Source: Lonepinella koalarum
GTDB taxonomy: Bacteria; Pseudomonadota; Gammaproteobacteria; Enterobacterales; Pasteurellaceae
Reading direction: 5' to 3'
NCBI RefSeq assembly: GCF_042926695.1
Contig: NZ_CP170642.1
Coordinates: forward strand, 1,240,001-1,304,000
Length of the DNA stretch: 64,000 nt
Part shown: positions 9,186 to 18,030 of the stretch, piece after piece
Position numbering within the stretch: position 1 is the stretch's first letter
Layout: the number at the start of each line of letters is the position of its first letter
Notes under the pieces: generated by a model
The model's database searches: none
What the model was told of the DNA's origin: nothing
Seen by the model: the letters and a program-made list of their open reading frames with translations, nothing else
Made by a program: the position numbers and the translations under genes

Positions 9186-10472
9186 ATGTCAAATTCAACC
9201 GCACTTTTTTCTCGCGCAGAACGGGTTATCCCCGGTGGCGTTAATTCCCCTGTACGTGCCTTTAAAGGCGTAGGTGGTACCCCCGTCTTTATTCAAAAAG
9301 CATCCGGTGCTTATATTATTGATAGCGACGGCAAGCAATATATTGATTATGTCGGATCATGGGGACCTATGGTACTCGGGCATAATCACCCCGCTATTAT
9401 TGACGCGGTATTAAAAGCTGTACCAAATGGATTAAGTTTCGGTGCACCTACAGAAGGGGAAATCACTTTGGCAGAATTGGTTTGTAAACTGATGCCATCT
9501 ATTGAATTAGTCAGAATGGTCAGTTCTGGCACGGAAGCGACCATGTCCGCTATTCGTTTAGCTCGAGGCTATACGGGACGAGATAAAATCATTAAATTTG
9601 AAGGTTGTTACCATGGTCATTCCGATTCCTTATTGGTCAAAGCAGGCTCAGGAGCCTTAACTTTAGGTCAACCTAGTTCCCCTGGTGTGCCAGAAGATTT
9701 TGCTAAACATACCTTAACCTGTACTTATAACGATCTTAATTCAGTTAAACAAGCCTTTGAGCAATATCCTAATGAAGTCGCTTGTTTAATTATTGAACCT
9801 GTGGCAGGCAATATGAACTGTATTCCACCCAAAGAGGGGTTCTTAAAAGGTTTACGCCAACTTTGTGATCAATATGGCACAGTATTTATTATTGATGAAG
9901 TAATGACAGGCTTTCGTGTGGCATTAGGTGGCGCCCAATCTTATTACGGCGTTACCCCCGATCTCACTTGCTTAGGTAAAATTATTGGTGGTGGTATGCC
10001 TGTGGGTGCCTTTGGCGGTAAACGTGAAATTATGCAATATATTGCCCCAACAGGTCCTGTTTATCAAGCTGGCACCTTATCAGGCAATCCCATTGCAATG
10101 GCTGCAGGATTAGCTTGTTTAACCGAATTAAGCAAAGACGGCAATCAACAAAAATTAGCCGAAAAAACGGAAAAACTCGCGCTAGGCTTAAAAATGCTTG
10201 CAAATAGATACAGCATACCATTCCAAGTACAATATGTGGGAGGTATGTTTGGTTTGTTCTTTACCGAACAACAAGAAATCACCAATTTCCAACAGGTTAT
10301 GCTATGCGATGCCACAAAATTTAATCGTTTCTTCCATTTAATGTTAGAAAAAGGCGTTTATCTTGCACCGTCAGCTTATGAAGCTGGTTTTATGTCATTA
10401 GCCCATTCTGATCAAGATATTGATCGCACTTTAACAACCGCAGATTGGGCTTTTACACAATTATCCCTATAA
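9186..10472 (+). CDS. hemL: HemL, glutamate-1-semialdehyde 2,1-aminomutase
   Basis: A 428-residue PLP-dependent class III aminotransferase of the C5 heme pathway, converting glutamate-1-semialdehyde to 5-aminolevulinate. It has the N-terminal VIPGGVNSPVRAFKGVGG, the PLP-phosphate binding SSGTEATM, FIIDEVMTGFR and the PLP lysine in LGKIIGGGMP (Lys265, same number as E. coli). The ATG at 9186 follows AAAAGGAAAAAAC. Codons 5-7 (ACC GCA CTT) are an uptake signal sequence read as Thr-Ala-Leu. Confidence 0.97.
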   Translation: MSNSTALFSRAERVIPGGVNSPVRAFKGVGGTPVFIQKASGAYIIDSDGKQYIDYVGSWGPMVLGHNHPAIIDAVLKAVPNGLSFGAPTEGEITLAELVCKLMPSIELVRMVSSGTEATMSAIRLARGYTGRDKIIKFEGCYHGHSDSLLVKAGSGALTLGQPSSPGVPEDFAKHTLTCTYNDLNSVKQAFEQYPNEVACLIIEPVAGNMNCIPPKEGFLKGLRQLCDQYGTVFIIDEVMTGFRVALGGAQSYYGVTPDLTCLGKIIGGGMPVGAFGGKREIMQYIAPTGPVYQAGTLSGNPIAMAAGLACLTELSKDGNQQKLAEKTEKLALGLKMLANRYSIPFQVQYVGGMFGLFFTEQQEITNFQQVMLCDATKFNRFFHLMLEKGVYLAPSAYEAGFMSLAHSDQDIDRTLTTADWAFTQLSL

Positions 10473-10506
10473 ATTATTTAACACAAACACAACTAAGGAA
10501 TGATTA

Positions 10507-10926
10507 ATGAGTACAACAATTGAAAAAATCAACCAATCCGTCAATAAACCAGACTTAGCAAAATTCATTTTGCGTGTTAGTTTTGCTTTTATGTTTTTAT
10601 TACATGGTATTCATAAAGTCACTGGTGGCATAGATTTTATCACGGATAGATTTATTGAACTCGGATTGCCAGCTTTCTTTGCTAATGCCGTTTATGTATG
10701 TGAAATAGTTGTACCAATTTTTATTATGTTTGGGGTTTTCACGCGTATTAATGCTTTTATTGGCGTGATTTCTTGTATCATCATTATTCTGGTAAGATAC
10801 ATTCCGCTCATTTTCGCACTTGCTCCAACGGGGGCATGGGCAATTGAAGGCGTGACGACTTATCTATTTGCATTTTGGTCAATTATGCACCTTGGCTCAG
10901 GAAAATATGCCTTGAAAGCAGACTAA
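10507..10926 (+). CDS. DoxX family membrane protein
   Basis: 139 residues with four hydrophobic segments (about 18-38, 58-78, 82-103, 112-131). The first carries FILRVSFAFMFLLHGIHKVTGG, the DoxX family N-terminal signature. Members are small inner-membrane proteins of uncertain function, often linked to redox or thiosulfate stress. AAGGAATGATTA upstream of the ATG is a good ribosome site. It lies 34 bases after hemL on the same strand, so it is probably co-transcribed. Confidence 0.85.
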   Translation: MSTTIEKINQSVNKPDLAKFILRVSFAFMFLLHGIHKVTGGIDFITDRFIELGLPAFFANAVYVCEIVVPIFIMFGVFTRINAFIGVISCIIIILVRYIPLIFALAPTGAWAIEGVTTYLFAFWSIMHLGSGKYALKAD

Positions 10927-10936
10927 TCTTTACTTT

Positions 10937-10971
10937 GAAAAAATGGGTTAATCTTACAAAAAGATTAACCC
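10937..10971 (-). terminator. terminator downstream of bioB (also faces the DoxX gene)
   Basis: An 11-bp perfect stem (GGGTTAATCTT / AAGATTAACCC, loop 5) at 10945-10971. On the minus strand it is followed by A and six T, so it best serves the bioB-thiQ-TorD operon. On the plus strand the tail is only TAAAATTT, a weaker signal for the hemL-DoxX transcript. Confidence 0.75.
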
Positions 10972-11096
10972 TAAAATTTATACCGACCATAATGATCTGA
11001 AATCACGCTATATAGATTTCTTGCATATTCGAATGAGTAAAACAATGGTAATCACATTAACATCTTCATTTTAATCTACATTTTATTTAATTAACG

Positions 11097-12101
11097 TTAT
11101 CTCACCAACCGATTCTCCGCTGTCTCAGGCTCCAGATCTAACTTCGCCATCAACAGCTGATCGCCATCTTCTTCTGGGTTTTCGGTAACTAATAATTTAT
11201 CGCCGTAAAAAATCGAATTGGCTCCAGCCATAAAGCACATGGCTTGCATTTCTTCCGTCATTCCCTGCCGTCCAGCAGATAATCTCACATAGCTTTGTGG
11301 CATAGTAATTCTCGCCACCGCAATAGTTCGCACAAATTCGGTCCAATCCAAATCATCTGCATCTTCTAACGGCGTACCTTCCACTTTGACTAACTGATTA
11401 ATCGGCACGGATTCAGGTTGCGGATCTAAATTCGCCAAACTTGCGATCAAGCCTGCTCGCTCTTTACGGGTTTCGTTCATACCCACAATACCGCCACAAC
11501 ACACTTTTAAGCCCGCTTTGCGTACTTTACCAAGCGTACTCATGCGATCATCAAAACGGCGTGTGCCAATAATCTCAGAATAATGCTCAGGGGCGGTGTC
11601 AAGATTATGATTGTAGTAATCCAAGCCTGCTTGTTTTAAGTCTTCTGCCATACCATCTTCTAACATACCAAAGGTGCCACAGGTTTCCAAACCTAAAGAC
11701 TTCACTGCTTTAACAATTTCGGTAATTTTTGCCACATCTTTTGGCTTTGGTCCACGCCACGCTGCCCCCATACAAAAACGGCTTGCCCCACGAGATTTAG
11801 CAATTTTGGCTTTTTCTAAAATATCGGCAATATCTAATAAATCTTGTTTTTGCACACCCGTTTGATAGCGAGCGGATTGTGGACAATAATGACAATCTTC
11901 TGGACATCCCCCCGTTTTAATGGACATGAGGGTAGAAAGTTGAATGGCTTGCGGATTAAAGTTTTCACGGTGAATTTGAGCCGCTTTAAAAACCAGCTCT
12001 AAAAAAGGCGTTTCAAACAAGGCTTCCACTTTACACACTGACCAATATTCAGCGGTTTTGTGGGGGGTAATGGAATAAATTTGTAAAGGTTGCTTAATCA
12101 T
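11097..12101 (-). CDS. bioB: BioB, biotin synthase
   Basis: 334-residue radical SAM enzyme that inserts sulfur into dethiobiotin. The CxxxCxxC cluster motif is CPEDCHYC (Cys66, 70, 73) after LSTLMSIKTG. The downstream GLETCGTFGML, YYNHNLDTAPEHY, and the arginine-bearing RLSAGR block near the C-terminus bind the substrate and the [2Fe-2S] cluster. It overlaps the thiQ stop by 4 bases (ATGA). No other bio gene lies in the window. Confidence 0.96.
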   Translation of the reverse strand: MIKQPLQIYSITPHKTAEYWSVCKVEALFETPFLELVFKAAQIHRENFNPQAIQLSTLMSIKTGGCPEDCHYCPQSARYQTGVQKQDLLDIADILEKAKIAKSRGASRFCMGAAWRGPKPKDVAKITEIVKAVKSLGLETCGTFGMLEDGMAEDLKQAGLDYYNHNLDTAPEHYSEIIGTRRFDDRMSTLGKVRKAGLKVCCGGIVGMNETRKERAGLIASLANLDPQPESVPINQLVKVEGTPLEDADDLDWTEFVRTIAVARITMPQSYVRLSAGRQGMTEEMQAMCFMAGANSIFYGDKLLVTENPEEDGDQLLMAKLDLEPETAENRLVR

Positions 12102-12727
12102 ACTATAAATCCATTTTCAATTTTAATAACACGGTCAATTTTACCAACCAATTCATTAGGTTGATGTGTCACCATTAATAAGGTGATATTTTTTTCATTA
12201 CTTAATTTCAACAACAAATCCAACATTTCTTGACGTAATTGCGGATCAAGCGCGGAAAACGGTTCGTCCAATAATAATATCGGTTTATCTCGCAATAAAC
12301 AACGGGCTAACGCCACTCTTTGCTTTTGTCCACCGGAAAGTGCGGTGGGTTTTCGTTGCAAAAATTCGCTTAATCCTACCGCACTTGCTGCCTGCTCGAC
12401 AAGTTGGACTTGTTGATTATTCAACTTTAAATTGGCTTTTAGCCCAAATGCAATATTTTGAAAAACCGTTAAATGGGGAAACACATTATTTTCTTGAAAT
12501 AACATAGATACAGGACGTTGATAAGGTTCAGTAGTATTATGTTTTTCACCGTTTAAATAAATATCACCTGAATTTGCTATTTCAAACCCTGCAATTAAAT
12601 TCAACAGCGTACTTTTGCCCGCACCACTTGCACCGACAATCGCTACTTTTTCGCCTTTAGCAATATGTAAATCAAATTGCATAGGCATGGTTTTATATTG
12701 GAATTTGAGTTTCTTTAATTCAATCAT
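12098..12727 (-). CDS. thiQ: ThiQ-like ATPase of a thiamine ABC transporter
   Basis: 209 residues, a single ABC domain: Walker A GASGAGKST (32-40), signature LSGGQKQRVALARCL, Walker B ILLLDEPFSALD. The segments MPMQFDLHIAKGEKVAI and PVSMLFQENNVFPHLTV match ThiQ more closely than other ABC ATPases. The start at 12727 (MIELKKLKF) sits in the end of the preceding TorD-like gene. The partner genes thiB (binding protein) and thiP (permease) are not adjacent, although in H. influenzae they accompany thiQ-bioB. The identity is therefore by sequence only. Confidence 0.82.
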   Translation of the reverse strand: MIELKKLKFQYKTMPMQFDLHIAKGEKVAIVGASGAGKSTLLNLIAGFEIANSGDIYLNGEKHNTTEPYQRPVSMLFQENNVFPHLTVFQNIAFGLKANLKLNNQQVQLVEQAASAVGLSEFLQRKPTALSGGQKQRVALARCLLRDKPILLLDEPFSALDPQLRQEMLDLLLKLSNEKNITLLMVTHQPNELVGKIDRVIKIENGFIV

Positions 12728-13268
12728 TTTCATCCAATTCATCCGCCATGGCGGCTAAAATTTCTCTCGACAACAACGCTAACGCCTTATAAAACGGCAA
12801 ACTTGCCTGCGTTTCCACTTGGTTTAAAAACTGGCTAGCACAAGGTAATAAAAAACGTTCAAATAATTCTCGTTGAGCATCTACTGAATCGAGGTTATCT
12901 TCAATCCAAGAAGCGGTTAAAAAAAGTAACCCAAAATGATCCGCACTTTCCACTTCGGACATGGCTCTCTCTTTACGAAATGCCACAAATTCCTCCACAT
13001 TCAAGCCATAAGCTGAAATAGCAGGTGAAACATTGGCAAAAAGTTTGTGATATTCCTGAGCGAGTAACGTTAAATCCAACGGAATTTGCAAACTTTCAAT
13101 AGCGGATTGGGTTTGTTTATCCGTTTCCAACACCCAAACTTGGCTTAATCCGCCCTGTTGCAACCAGCCGAATACGCCAGCTAAAATCGGATCTGTCGGA
13201 CAGCGATAAAATAAATTACCGAATAAACGGCTAATTAATGAAAAATTGCTGAGATTTTCCGTTGCCAT
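12720..13268 (-). CDS. TorD/DmsD-family cytoplasmic chaperone
   Basis: A 182-residue all-alpha protein resembling the TorD/DmsD/NarJ superfamily, which bind Tat signal peptides and help molybdoenzymes mature. Features are RLFGNLFYRCP near the N-terminus, LAQEYHKLF in the middle, and SADHFGLLFLTASWIED with the later LPFYKALALLSREILAAM helix. The start at 13268 is preferred over 13310 because GGAAAATTT precedes it. It overlaps thiQ by 8 bases. No molybdoenzyme gene is nearby, so the client cannot be told. Confidence 0.75.
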   Translation of the reverse strand: MATENLSNFSLISRLFGNLFYRCPTDPILAGVFGWLQQGGLSQVWVLETDKQTQSAIESLQIPLDLTLLAQEYHKLFANVSPAISAYGLNVEEFVAFRKERAMSEVESADHFGLLFLTASWIEDNLDSVDAQRELFERFLLPCASQFLNQVETQASLPFYKALALLSREILAAMADELDEND

Positions 13269-13392
13269 AAATTTTCCAAAATATTCAAAATTTCTACCGC
13301 ACTTTAACATATTTTTTGTTAAAATACTGCTCTTTTTAACGGCTTACCTATACTAAGTGAGCTACTGATTTGTACTCAGAGAAAATTTTATT

Positions 13393-14775
13393 ATGACGTT
13401 TAAACCCGAATTACTTTCCCCTGCTGGCACGCTAAAAAATATGCGTTACGCGTTTGCCTATGGTGCCGATGCCGTTTATGCAGGACAACCCCGTTATAGC
13501 TTGCGTGTGCGGAATAACGAATTTAACCACGCTAATTTAAAAATTGCCATTGACGAAGCCCATTCTGTTGGCAAAAAATTCTATGTAGTGGTGAATATCG
13601 CACCGCATAATTCCAAATTAAAAACCTTTATTAAAGATTTAAAAGTCGTTGTGGATATGCAGCCCGATGCCTTAATTATGTCCGATCCTGGCTTGATTAT
13701 GATGGTGCGTGAGAATTTCCCTGACATGGATATTCATCTTTCCGTGCAAGCCAATGCGGTGAACTGGGCGACGGTGAAATTCTGGAAACAAATGGGCTTA
13801 ACTCGAGTGATCCTATCCCGTGAGCTTTCTTTAGATGAAATTGCTGAAATTCGTCAACAAGTACCTGATATTGAACTGGAAATCTTCGTACACGGAGCGT
13901 TATGTATGGCGTATTCAGGGCGTTGTTTGCTATCGGGTTACATTAACAAACGCGACCCAAACCAAGGCACTTGCACCAATGCTTGCCGTTGGGAATATAA
14001 AATGGAAGAAGGCACCATTGACGAGGTCGGCAATATTGTAGAAAAAGAGGCAGTACAAAAATTTGAACCTGAAATTGAGGTAAAAAATGTTGCTCCTACC
14101 TTAGGCGAGGGCAGCCATACCGACAAGGTATTTTTATACACCGAACCGCACCGCCCTGATGAGCAAATGACTGCTTTTGAAGATGAACACGGCACCTATT
14201 TTATGAATTCAAAAGATTTGCGTGCCGTGCAACACGTTGAACAATTAACAAAATTAGGTGTACATTCGCTGAAAATTGAAGGTCGGACAAAATCGTTCTA
14301 TTACTGTGCCAGAACCGCTCAAGCGTATCGCAAAGCCATTGACGATGCCGCTGCGGGCAAGCCATTTGATGAGAGCCTGATGGATACGTTAGAAAGTTTA
14401 GCACACCGTGGTTATACCGAGGGTTTCTTACGCCGACACACCCACGATGAATATCAAAATTACGACTACGGCTACTCCATTTCCGAACGCCAACAATTTG
14501 TCGGCGAATTTACTGGCAAACGTAATAATCAAGGTATGGCGGAAGTAGCCGTAAAAAATAAATTTTTAGTCGGTGATTCGGTGGAAATGATGACCCCTAA
14601 AGGTAATATCGTGTTCAAAATCGAACGCATGCTCAATCGCAAAAATGAAAATGTTGAAGCTGGTCTTGGCGATGGACATTTTGTGTTTTTAGACGTACCA
14701 GCAGATATTGAATTAGATTATGGGTTGTTGATGCGGAATTTAAATGGAACGGATACCAGAAATCCGCATAAATAG
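13393..14775 (+). CDS. trhP: TrhP (YegQ), U32-family tRNA hydroxylation protein
   Basis: 460 residues (E. coli YegQ 453), listed as a U32 peptidase but known to act in prephenate-dependent 5-hydroxylation of uridine 34 in tRNA. It begins with ELLSPAGTLKNMRYAFAYGADAVY. The signature EIFVHGALCMAYSGRCLLS and the cysteine cluster in NQGTCTNACRW hold the iron-sulfur ligands. LKIEGRTKSFYYCA and the C-terminal beta-barrel domain are also present. It is a single gene with its own downstream terminator. Confidence 0.94.
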   Translation: MTFKPELLSPAGTLKNMRYAFAYGADAVYAGQPRYSLRVRNNEFNHANLKIAIDEAHSVGKKFYVVVNIAPHNSKLKTFIKDLKVVVDMQPDALIMSDPGLIMMVRENFPDMDIHLSVQANAVNWATVKFWKQMGLTRVILSRELSLDEIAEIRQQVPDIELEIFVHGALCMAYSGRCLLSGYINKRDPNQGTCTNACRWEYKMEEGTIDEVGNIVEKEAVQKFEPEIEVKNVAPTLGEGSHTDKVFLYTEPHRPDEQMTAFEDEHGTYFMNSKDLRAVQHVEQLTKLGVHSLKIEGRTKSFYYCARTAQAYRKAIDDAAAGKPFDESLMDTLESLAHRGYTEGFLRRHTHDEYQNYDYGYSISERQQFVGEFTGKRNNQGMAEVAVKNKFLVGDSVEMMTPKGNIVFKIERMLNRKNENVEAGLGDGHFVFLDVPADIELDYGLLMRNLNGTDTRNPHK

Positions 14776-14796
14776 GATTAAGATAACTATATAGCG

Positions 14797-14830
14797 AATG
14801 CCCTTAGCAATTACTAAGGGCATTTTTATT
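14797..14830 (+). terminator. terminator of trhP
   Basis: A perfect 11-bp stem (AATGCCCTTAG with CTAAGGGCATT, loop 6) at 14797-14824, followed by TTTATTATTT on the plus strand. It begins 21 bases after the trhP stop and ends within the convergent UPF0149 gene's stop region. Confidence 0.85.
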
Positions 14831-15413
14831 ATTTCTTGGATTGTTCATCAAACACTAGAACTAAAGTCGTAAACATACTAAGCACTGCATTTTGAATTTG
14901 CTTTACTGTTTTCCGTTGCTCAACCATCAGAGGAACATCTCCTTTAGGTATTTTTGTATTTTGTCGAATAATCTCTAAAAATGGTTTAATTTTAGCTTGT
15001 CGATTAATTTTTACTAATTTCGCCCCCAGCATAAATCCTTTACACCAAGGGGATAATAAGAGTAACTTTCTGCGCTCTATTCGCACTTCTGCCAACAAAG
15101 GTTGGTAAAACTTTTTGCCTAATCGCAATATACGAGAAATAAAATTATAATGACGGAAAATCAAATTCATAAACTCTTGTAATTGTTCTATATCAGCATC
15201 AAAAGAAGAACTTTCTTGATTAAACAATACAGGCAACCAAAAACTTGGCATTACGGGCGTTGGTGACAAATGAATAGCAGTTAAAAATCCATCTAGTTCA
15301 GAACAATCTGAAATTACGGCATTAGCATTTCCTTTCACAACATAACGTTCGAGCAATTCATCTAGCAATTCAAATTCTTCAGTACTTAAAAATTCTTGAG
15401 CAATAATATTCAT
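14829..15413 (-). CDS. UPF0149 (YecA/YgfB-like) family protein
   Basis: 194 residues. The N-terminal half has the family pattern FELLDELLER, then SELDGFLTAIHLSPTPVMPSFWLPVLF. The central FMNLIFRHYNFISRIL and SPWCKGFMLG segments also fit. There is no C-terminal SEC-C zinc motif, so it is not a full-length YecA. The molecular role of the family is unclear. A promoter-like sequence lies upstream, and GGGAACTTGT precedes the ATG. It borders the defence block. Confidence 0.75.
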   Translation of the reverse strand: MNIIAQEFLSTEEFELLDELLERYVVKGNANAVISDCSELDGFLTAIHLSPTPVMPSFWLPVLFNQESSSFDADIEQLQEFMNLIFRHYNFISRILRLGKKFYQPLLAEVRIERRKLLLLSPWCKGFMLGAKLVKINRQAKIKPFLEIIRQNTKIPKGDVPLMVEQRKTVKQIQNAVLSMFTTLVLVFDEQSKK

Positions 15414-15460
15414 ACAAGTTCCCTAATAGTGTTGGATTAATAATGCTTATTTTGCTCACA

Positions 15461-15488
15461 ATCATAGCAAAATTAAGCAGATACTCAA
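15461..15488 (-). promoter_or_regulatory. likely promoter of the UPF0149 gene
   Basis: Minus strand: -35 TTGAGT (15483-15488), 16-base spacer, -10 TATGAT (15461-15466), about 48 bases upstream of the ATG. Confidence 0.5.
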
Positions 15489-15556
15489 ATTGATTTTAAA
15501 TACGTGCGGTTAAAAATGATTAAAAGAGCCTATCCTCCATTTGGGAGCCTATGCCA

Positions 15557-15578
15557 AAATTTGTGTAAACACAAATTT
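15557..15578. repeat. hairpins in the gap between UPF0149 and the defence block
   Basis: The 284-base gap 15414-15697 has no gene that I can support. It holds a 9-bp perfect inverted repeat AAATTTGTG/CACAAATTT (15557-15578), a duplicated GAGCCTAT just before it, and a second small palindrome GTTGGGTTTACCCAAC at 15656-15671. Neither has a clear T-tail on the minus strand, so they are weak candidates for ending the upstream defence transcript. Confidence 0.45.
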
Positions 15579-15697
15579 CACTTTTCTTTTCTCACATCTT
15601 CCCATTAAGTCCAATTTTTCCCATTTATCTTGTCTAGTGATGTTTGGTTATGTTGGTTGGGTTTACCCAACTGTAAATATTCATCATTATAGCAATC

Positions 15698-18028
15698 TTA
15701 TATTTGTAATAAATTCTCATATAATGAATCAATTTCATCAAAATATGAACTCAACATTAATTTTCCAAATGGGATTAATTTTAGTGATTTCCTAAATTTA
15801 TCAATAGGAATATTTTTAATTATTTGATTAAGCGTAACACTTTCCCCAAATTCAAATAAATAATAACTTTCTTGACTATAATTCTCACTTCCTAGCTCAT
15901 TAGCATAGTTTTTCTGTAAATTATCTCTAGATGATTTTTTGACAGTTCTAATCGGATAAACATGGCTTATTTGCCATTTGTTTTCATCGGTTGGATAAGC
16001 AATTGCTAAATAACTTAATTCCGAAACTAAAATATTTTGCACGTCAGGTTTAAATATATCTGCTTTAATGTGGTAATATTTAGTCGTACCTGTGCGAAAT
16101 TTTTCAATATAATCAACACTTCTATTATCACCAATTCTTGCGGTTAAAACTAAATTTTGATGATAACGCTGTTGCATTCCTGTGTATGGAATATGCGTTT
16201 CTTCCTGTAAATATAGATTGTCAGTAAAATCTAACTCTTGCGATGTTAATTTTTGACGTAAAAATTCGGTTAGCCAAATTGCACCTTGATTGTTTTGTGC
16301 GGGTAATAATGGAAATGCACCAATGCCAATTTCACGAATAGTGTCAGCATAAGGATTGTTATCACTGTTTTCTACATTTTGCTCAAATAATGCGGGATAA
16401 AGCACATAAGCACCAAATACAGGACGAGATTTATAAGGTAATCGTTGCTCATTTTGATAAATCAACGCATCACGATAACGGTGCATTTGGTTAATAGCAT
16501 CTTCTGGTGCATAATCAATACTACTTTCTTGTTCTGCATCATCACTTTGATTTAATTTTTTCTCAACACGATATTTGGCATCAAACACCATAATGGATTT
16601 ATTTTTATTGGGAAACGTAATTTCTAATACAATATCTGGTTTCTGATTAACCGAATAAGAACGCAAGGTTTTACCATAATTTCTAAATATCGGCTCGTGA
16701 GCTAAGCGAATTTCACAGCCATCGTGATGTTCAAATACAAAAGCACTGTTTAACCCATTACTTAATTCAATATTACCTAAAACACCTTGTTTGAATTTAT
16801 ATTTTGTTTGTTTTTTTAGTTTAAAGCCAAGTTGCTCAATAATATTTTTAACAGAAATAAAACACCAAATTTCATAAAGTTCGGCAATAGACTTCATTGA
16901 TACCTTTTTATTTAGGATAAAGAAATCTAAATAGTATTTCATTTCTTGCCAAATTCGGTAAACCTGTCCGTAGCCTGATTTTTGTTGCAGAGCAAGGCTT
17001 GTATAACCGCTTGGTTCTGCTTGTAGTTGATTTAAAAAGCTATATTTTTCTAATTTAATTAATTGTATTTGCCATTTATTTAAATCATCTTTTAAGAATA
17101 TTGAAAAATCCAACTCTTCATCGTTAGATAAATCTGCAAATAAATGACGATTAATTTGTTGTAATTGCTTACGTGTTTGATTGATCACAAATTTAATAAA
17201 GCGATTTTCGGCATTATCTACACTTAAATATTTCTGATTAACTGCATAACGATGATTATATTCACCAGCTTTTAAATGCTCCATACATTTTTCTACGATG
17301 CGTGGAGATATTTTGCTTTTAATTCGTTCTGCTTTCAGTTGTTTCGGATTATCACGTAAGCGATTATGAGGCTGTTGAATAATGAGTTTTAAATTACGGT
17401 GAAGTTGTTCTCGCAGCTCACGAAAATGAGCTAACCAAAAAATCGGGAAATTGCCCCGTTTTTTACTTTCTGATGTGTCTTGTTCGGTTTTACCTAGAAA
17501 ATTAAAACGTAATAAAGGGAATTCACTATCTATAGTGCGATAAATTTCGGGTAAATCTGCTTTTAAATCAATTTTAGTCGGTAATATTTCAAATTTTAGC
17601 TCAATTTTCTTAACACATTCATTTTCAAGCTGATATTCAATTGGCAAAATAAACCAACCAAGTTCATTTTTCGTTTGAATATTGCCAAAAAACAGATTTT
17701 TCTTTAAATGAAATTTTTCATTGATAATTTTGTGATAATGGCAAGAACGAGCAAAAACAACCTTTTTCTTAAATATTAAACATAATGCATATTCGCTATT
17801 TTCAAAAAAGATCGGCTGTGTAGCGGTAAATTGATTATTTTTAATTTCACAATCGGTTGGAATATTAACAGCAAAGTTTTCCACACCATTTAAATAGATG
17901 GTTGATTTAGGCAAGTCAATACCACGTTTATACGCCATATCTCGTAAAACGTTTAAACGTTTTTCATTTGAGCTTGTCTCAATGCTCAGCTCAAAATCAT
18001 CACATTGAATTTCAACACAGGTTGTCAT
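15698..18028 (-). CDS. DUF2357/PD-(D/E)XK nuclease-like partner of McrB
   Basis: About 776 residues. A long N-terminal part (about 1-350) of unknown fold is followed by the DUF2357 region, with SIAELYEIWCFISVKNIIEQL. Next comes a PD-(D/E)XK core: PDIVLEITF, then IMVFDAKYR with the expected Asp and Lys, then INQMHRYRDALIY. A further C-terminal domain of about 180 residues follows. This fits the nuclease subunit (McrC role) of McrBC-like type IV restriction systems. The ATG at 18028 lies 2 bases after the mcrB-like stop; a TTG at 18040 is the alternative. The gene is AT-rich and has no perfect uptake signal, which suggests acquisition. Confidence 0.82.
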   Translation of the reverse strand: MTTCVEIQCDDFELSIETSSNEKRLNVLRDMAYKRGIDLPKSTIYLNGVENFAVNIPTDCEIKNNQFTATQPIFFENSEYALCLIFKKKVVFARSCHYHKIINEKFHLKKNLFFGNIQTKNELGWFILPIEYQLENECVKKIELKFEILPTKIDLKADLPEIYRTIDSEFPLLRFNFLGKTEQDTSESKKRGNFPIFWLAHFRELREQLHRNLKLIIQQPHNRLRDNPKQLKAERIKSKISPRIVEKCMEHLKAGEYNHRYAVNQKYLSVDNAENRFIKFVINQTRKQLQQINRHLFADLSNDEELDFSIFLKDDLNKWQIQLIKLEKYSFLNQLQAEPSGYTSLALQQKSGYGQVYRIWQEMKYYLDFFILNKKVSMKSIAELYEIWCFISVKNIIEQLGFKLKKQTKYKFKQGVLGNIELSNGLNSAFVFEHHDGCEIRLAHEPIFRNYGKTLRSYSVNQKPDIVLEITFPNKNKSIMVFDAKYRVEKKLNQSDDAEQESSIDYAPEDAINQMHRYRDALIYQNEQRLPYKSRPVFGAYVLYPALFEQNVENSDNNPYADTIREIGIGAFPLLPAQNNQGAIWLTEFLRQKLTSQELDFTDNLYLQEETHIPYTGMQQRYHQNLVLTARIGDNRSVDYIEKFRTGTTKYYHIKADIFKPDVQNILVSELSYLAIAYPTDENKWQISHVYPIRTVKKSSRDNLQKNYANELGSENYSQESYYLFEFGESVTLNQIIKNIPIDKFRKSLKLIPFGKLMLSSYFDEIDSLYENLLQI

Positions 18029-18030
18029 AT

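Noticed and set aside
12728..13392. TPP riboswitch ahead of thiQ
   Set aside because: The upstream sequence is coding (TorD-like) and I see no thi-box motifs in the leader.
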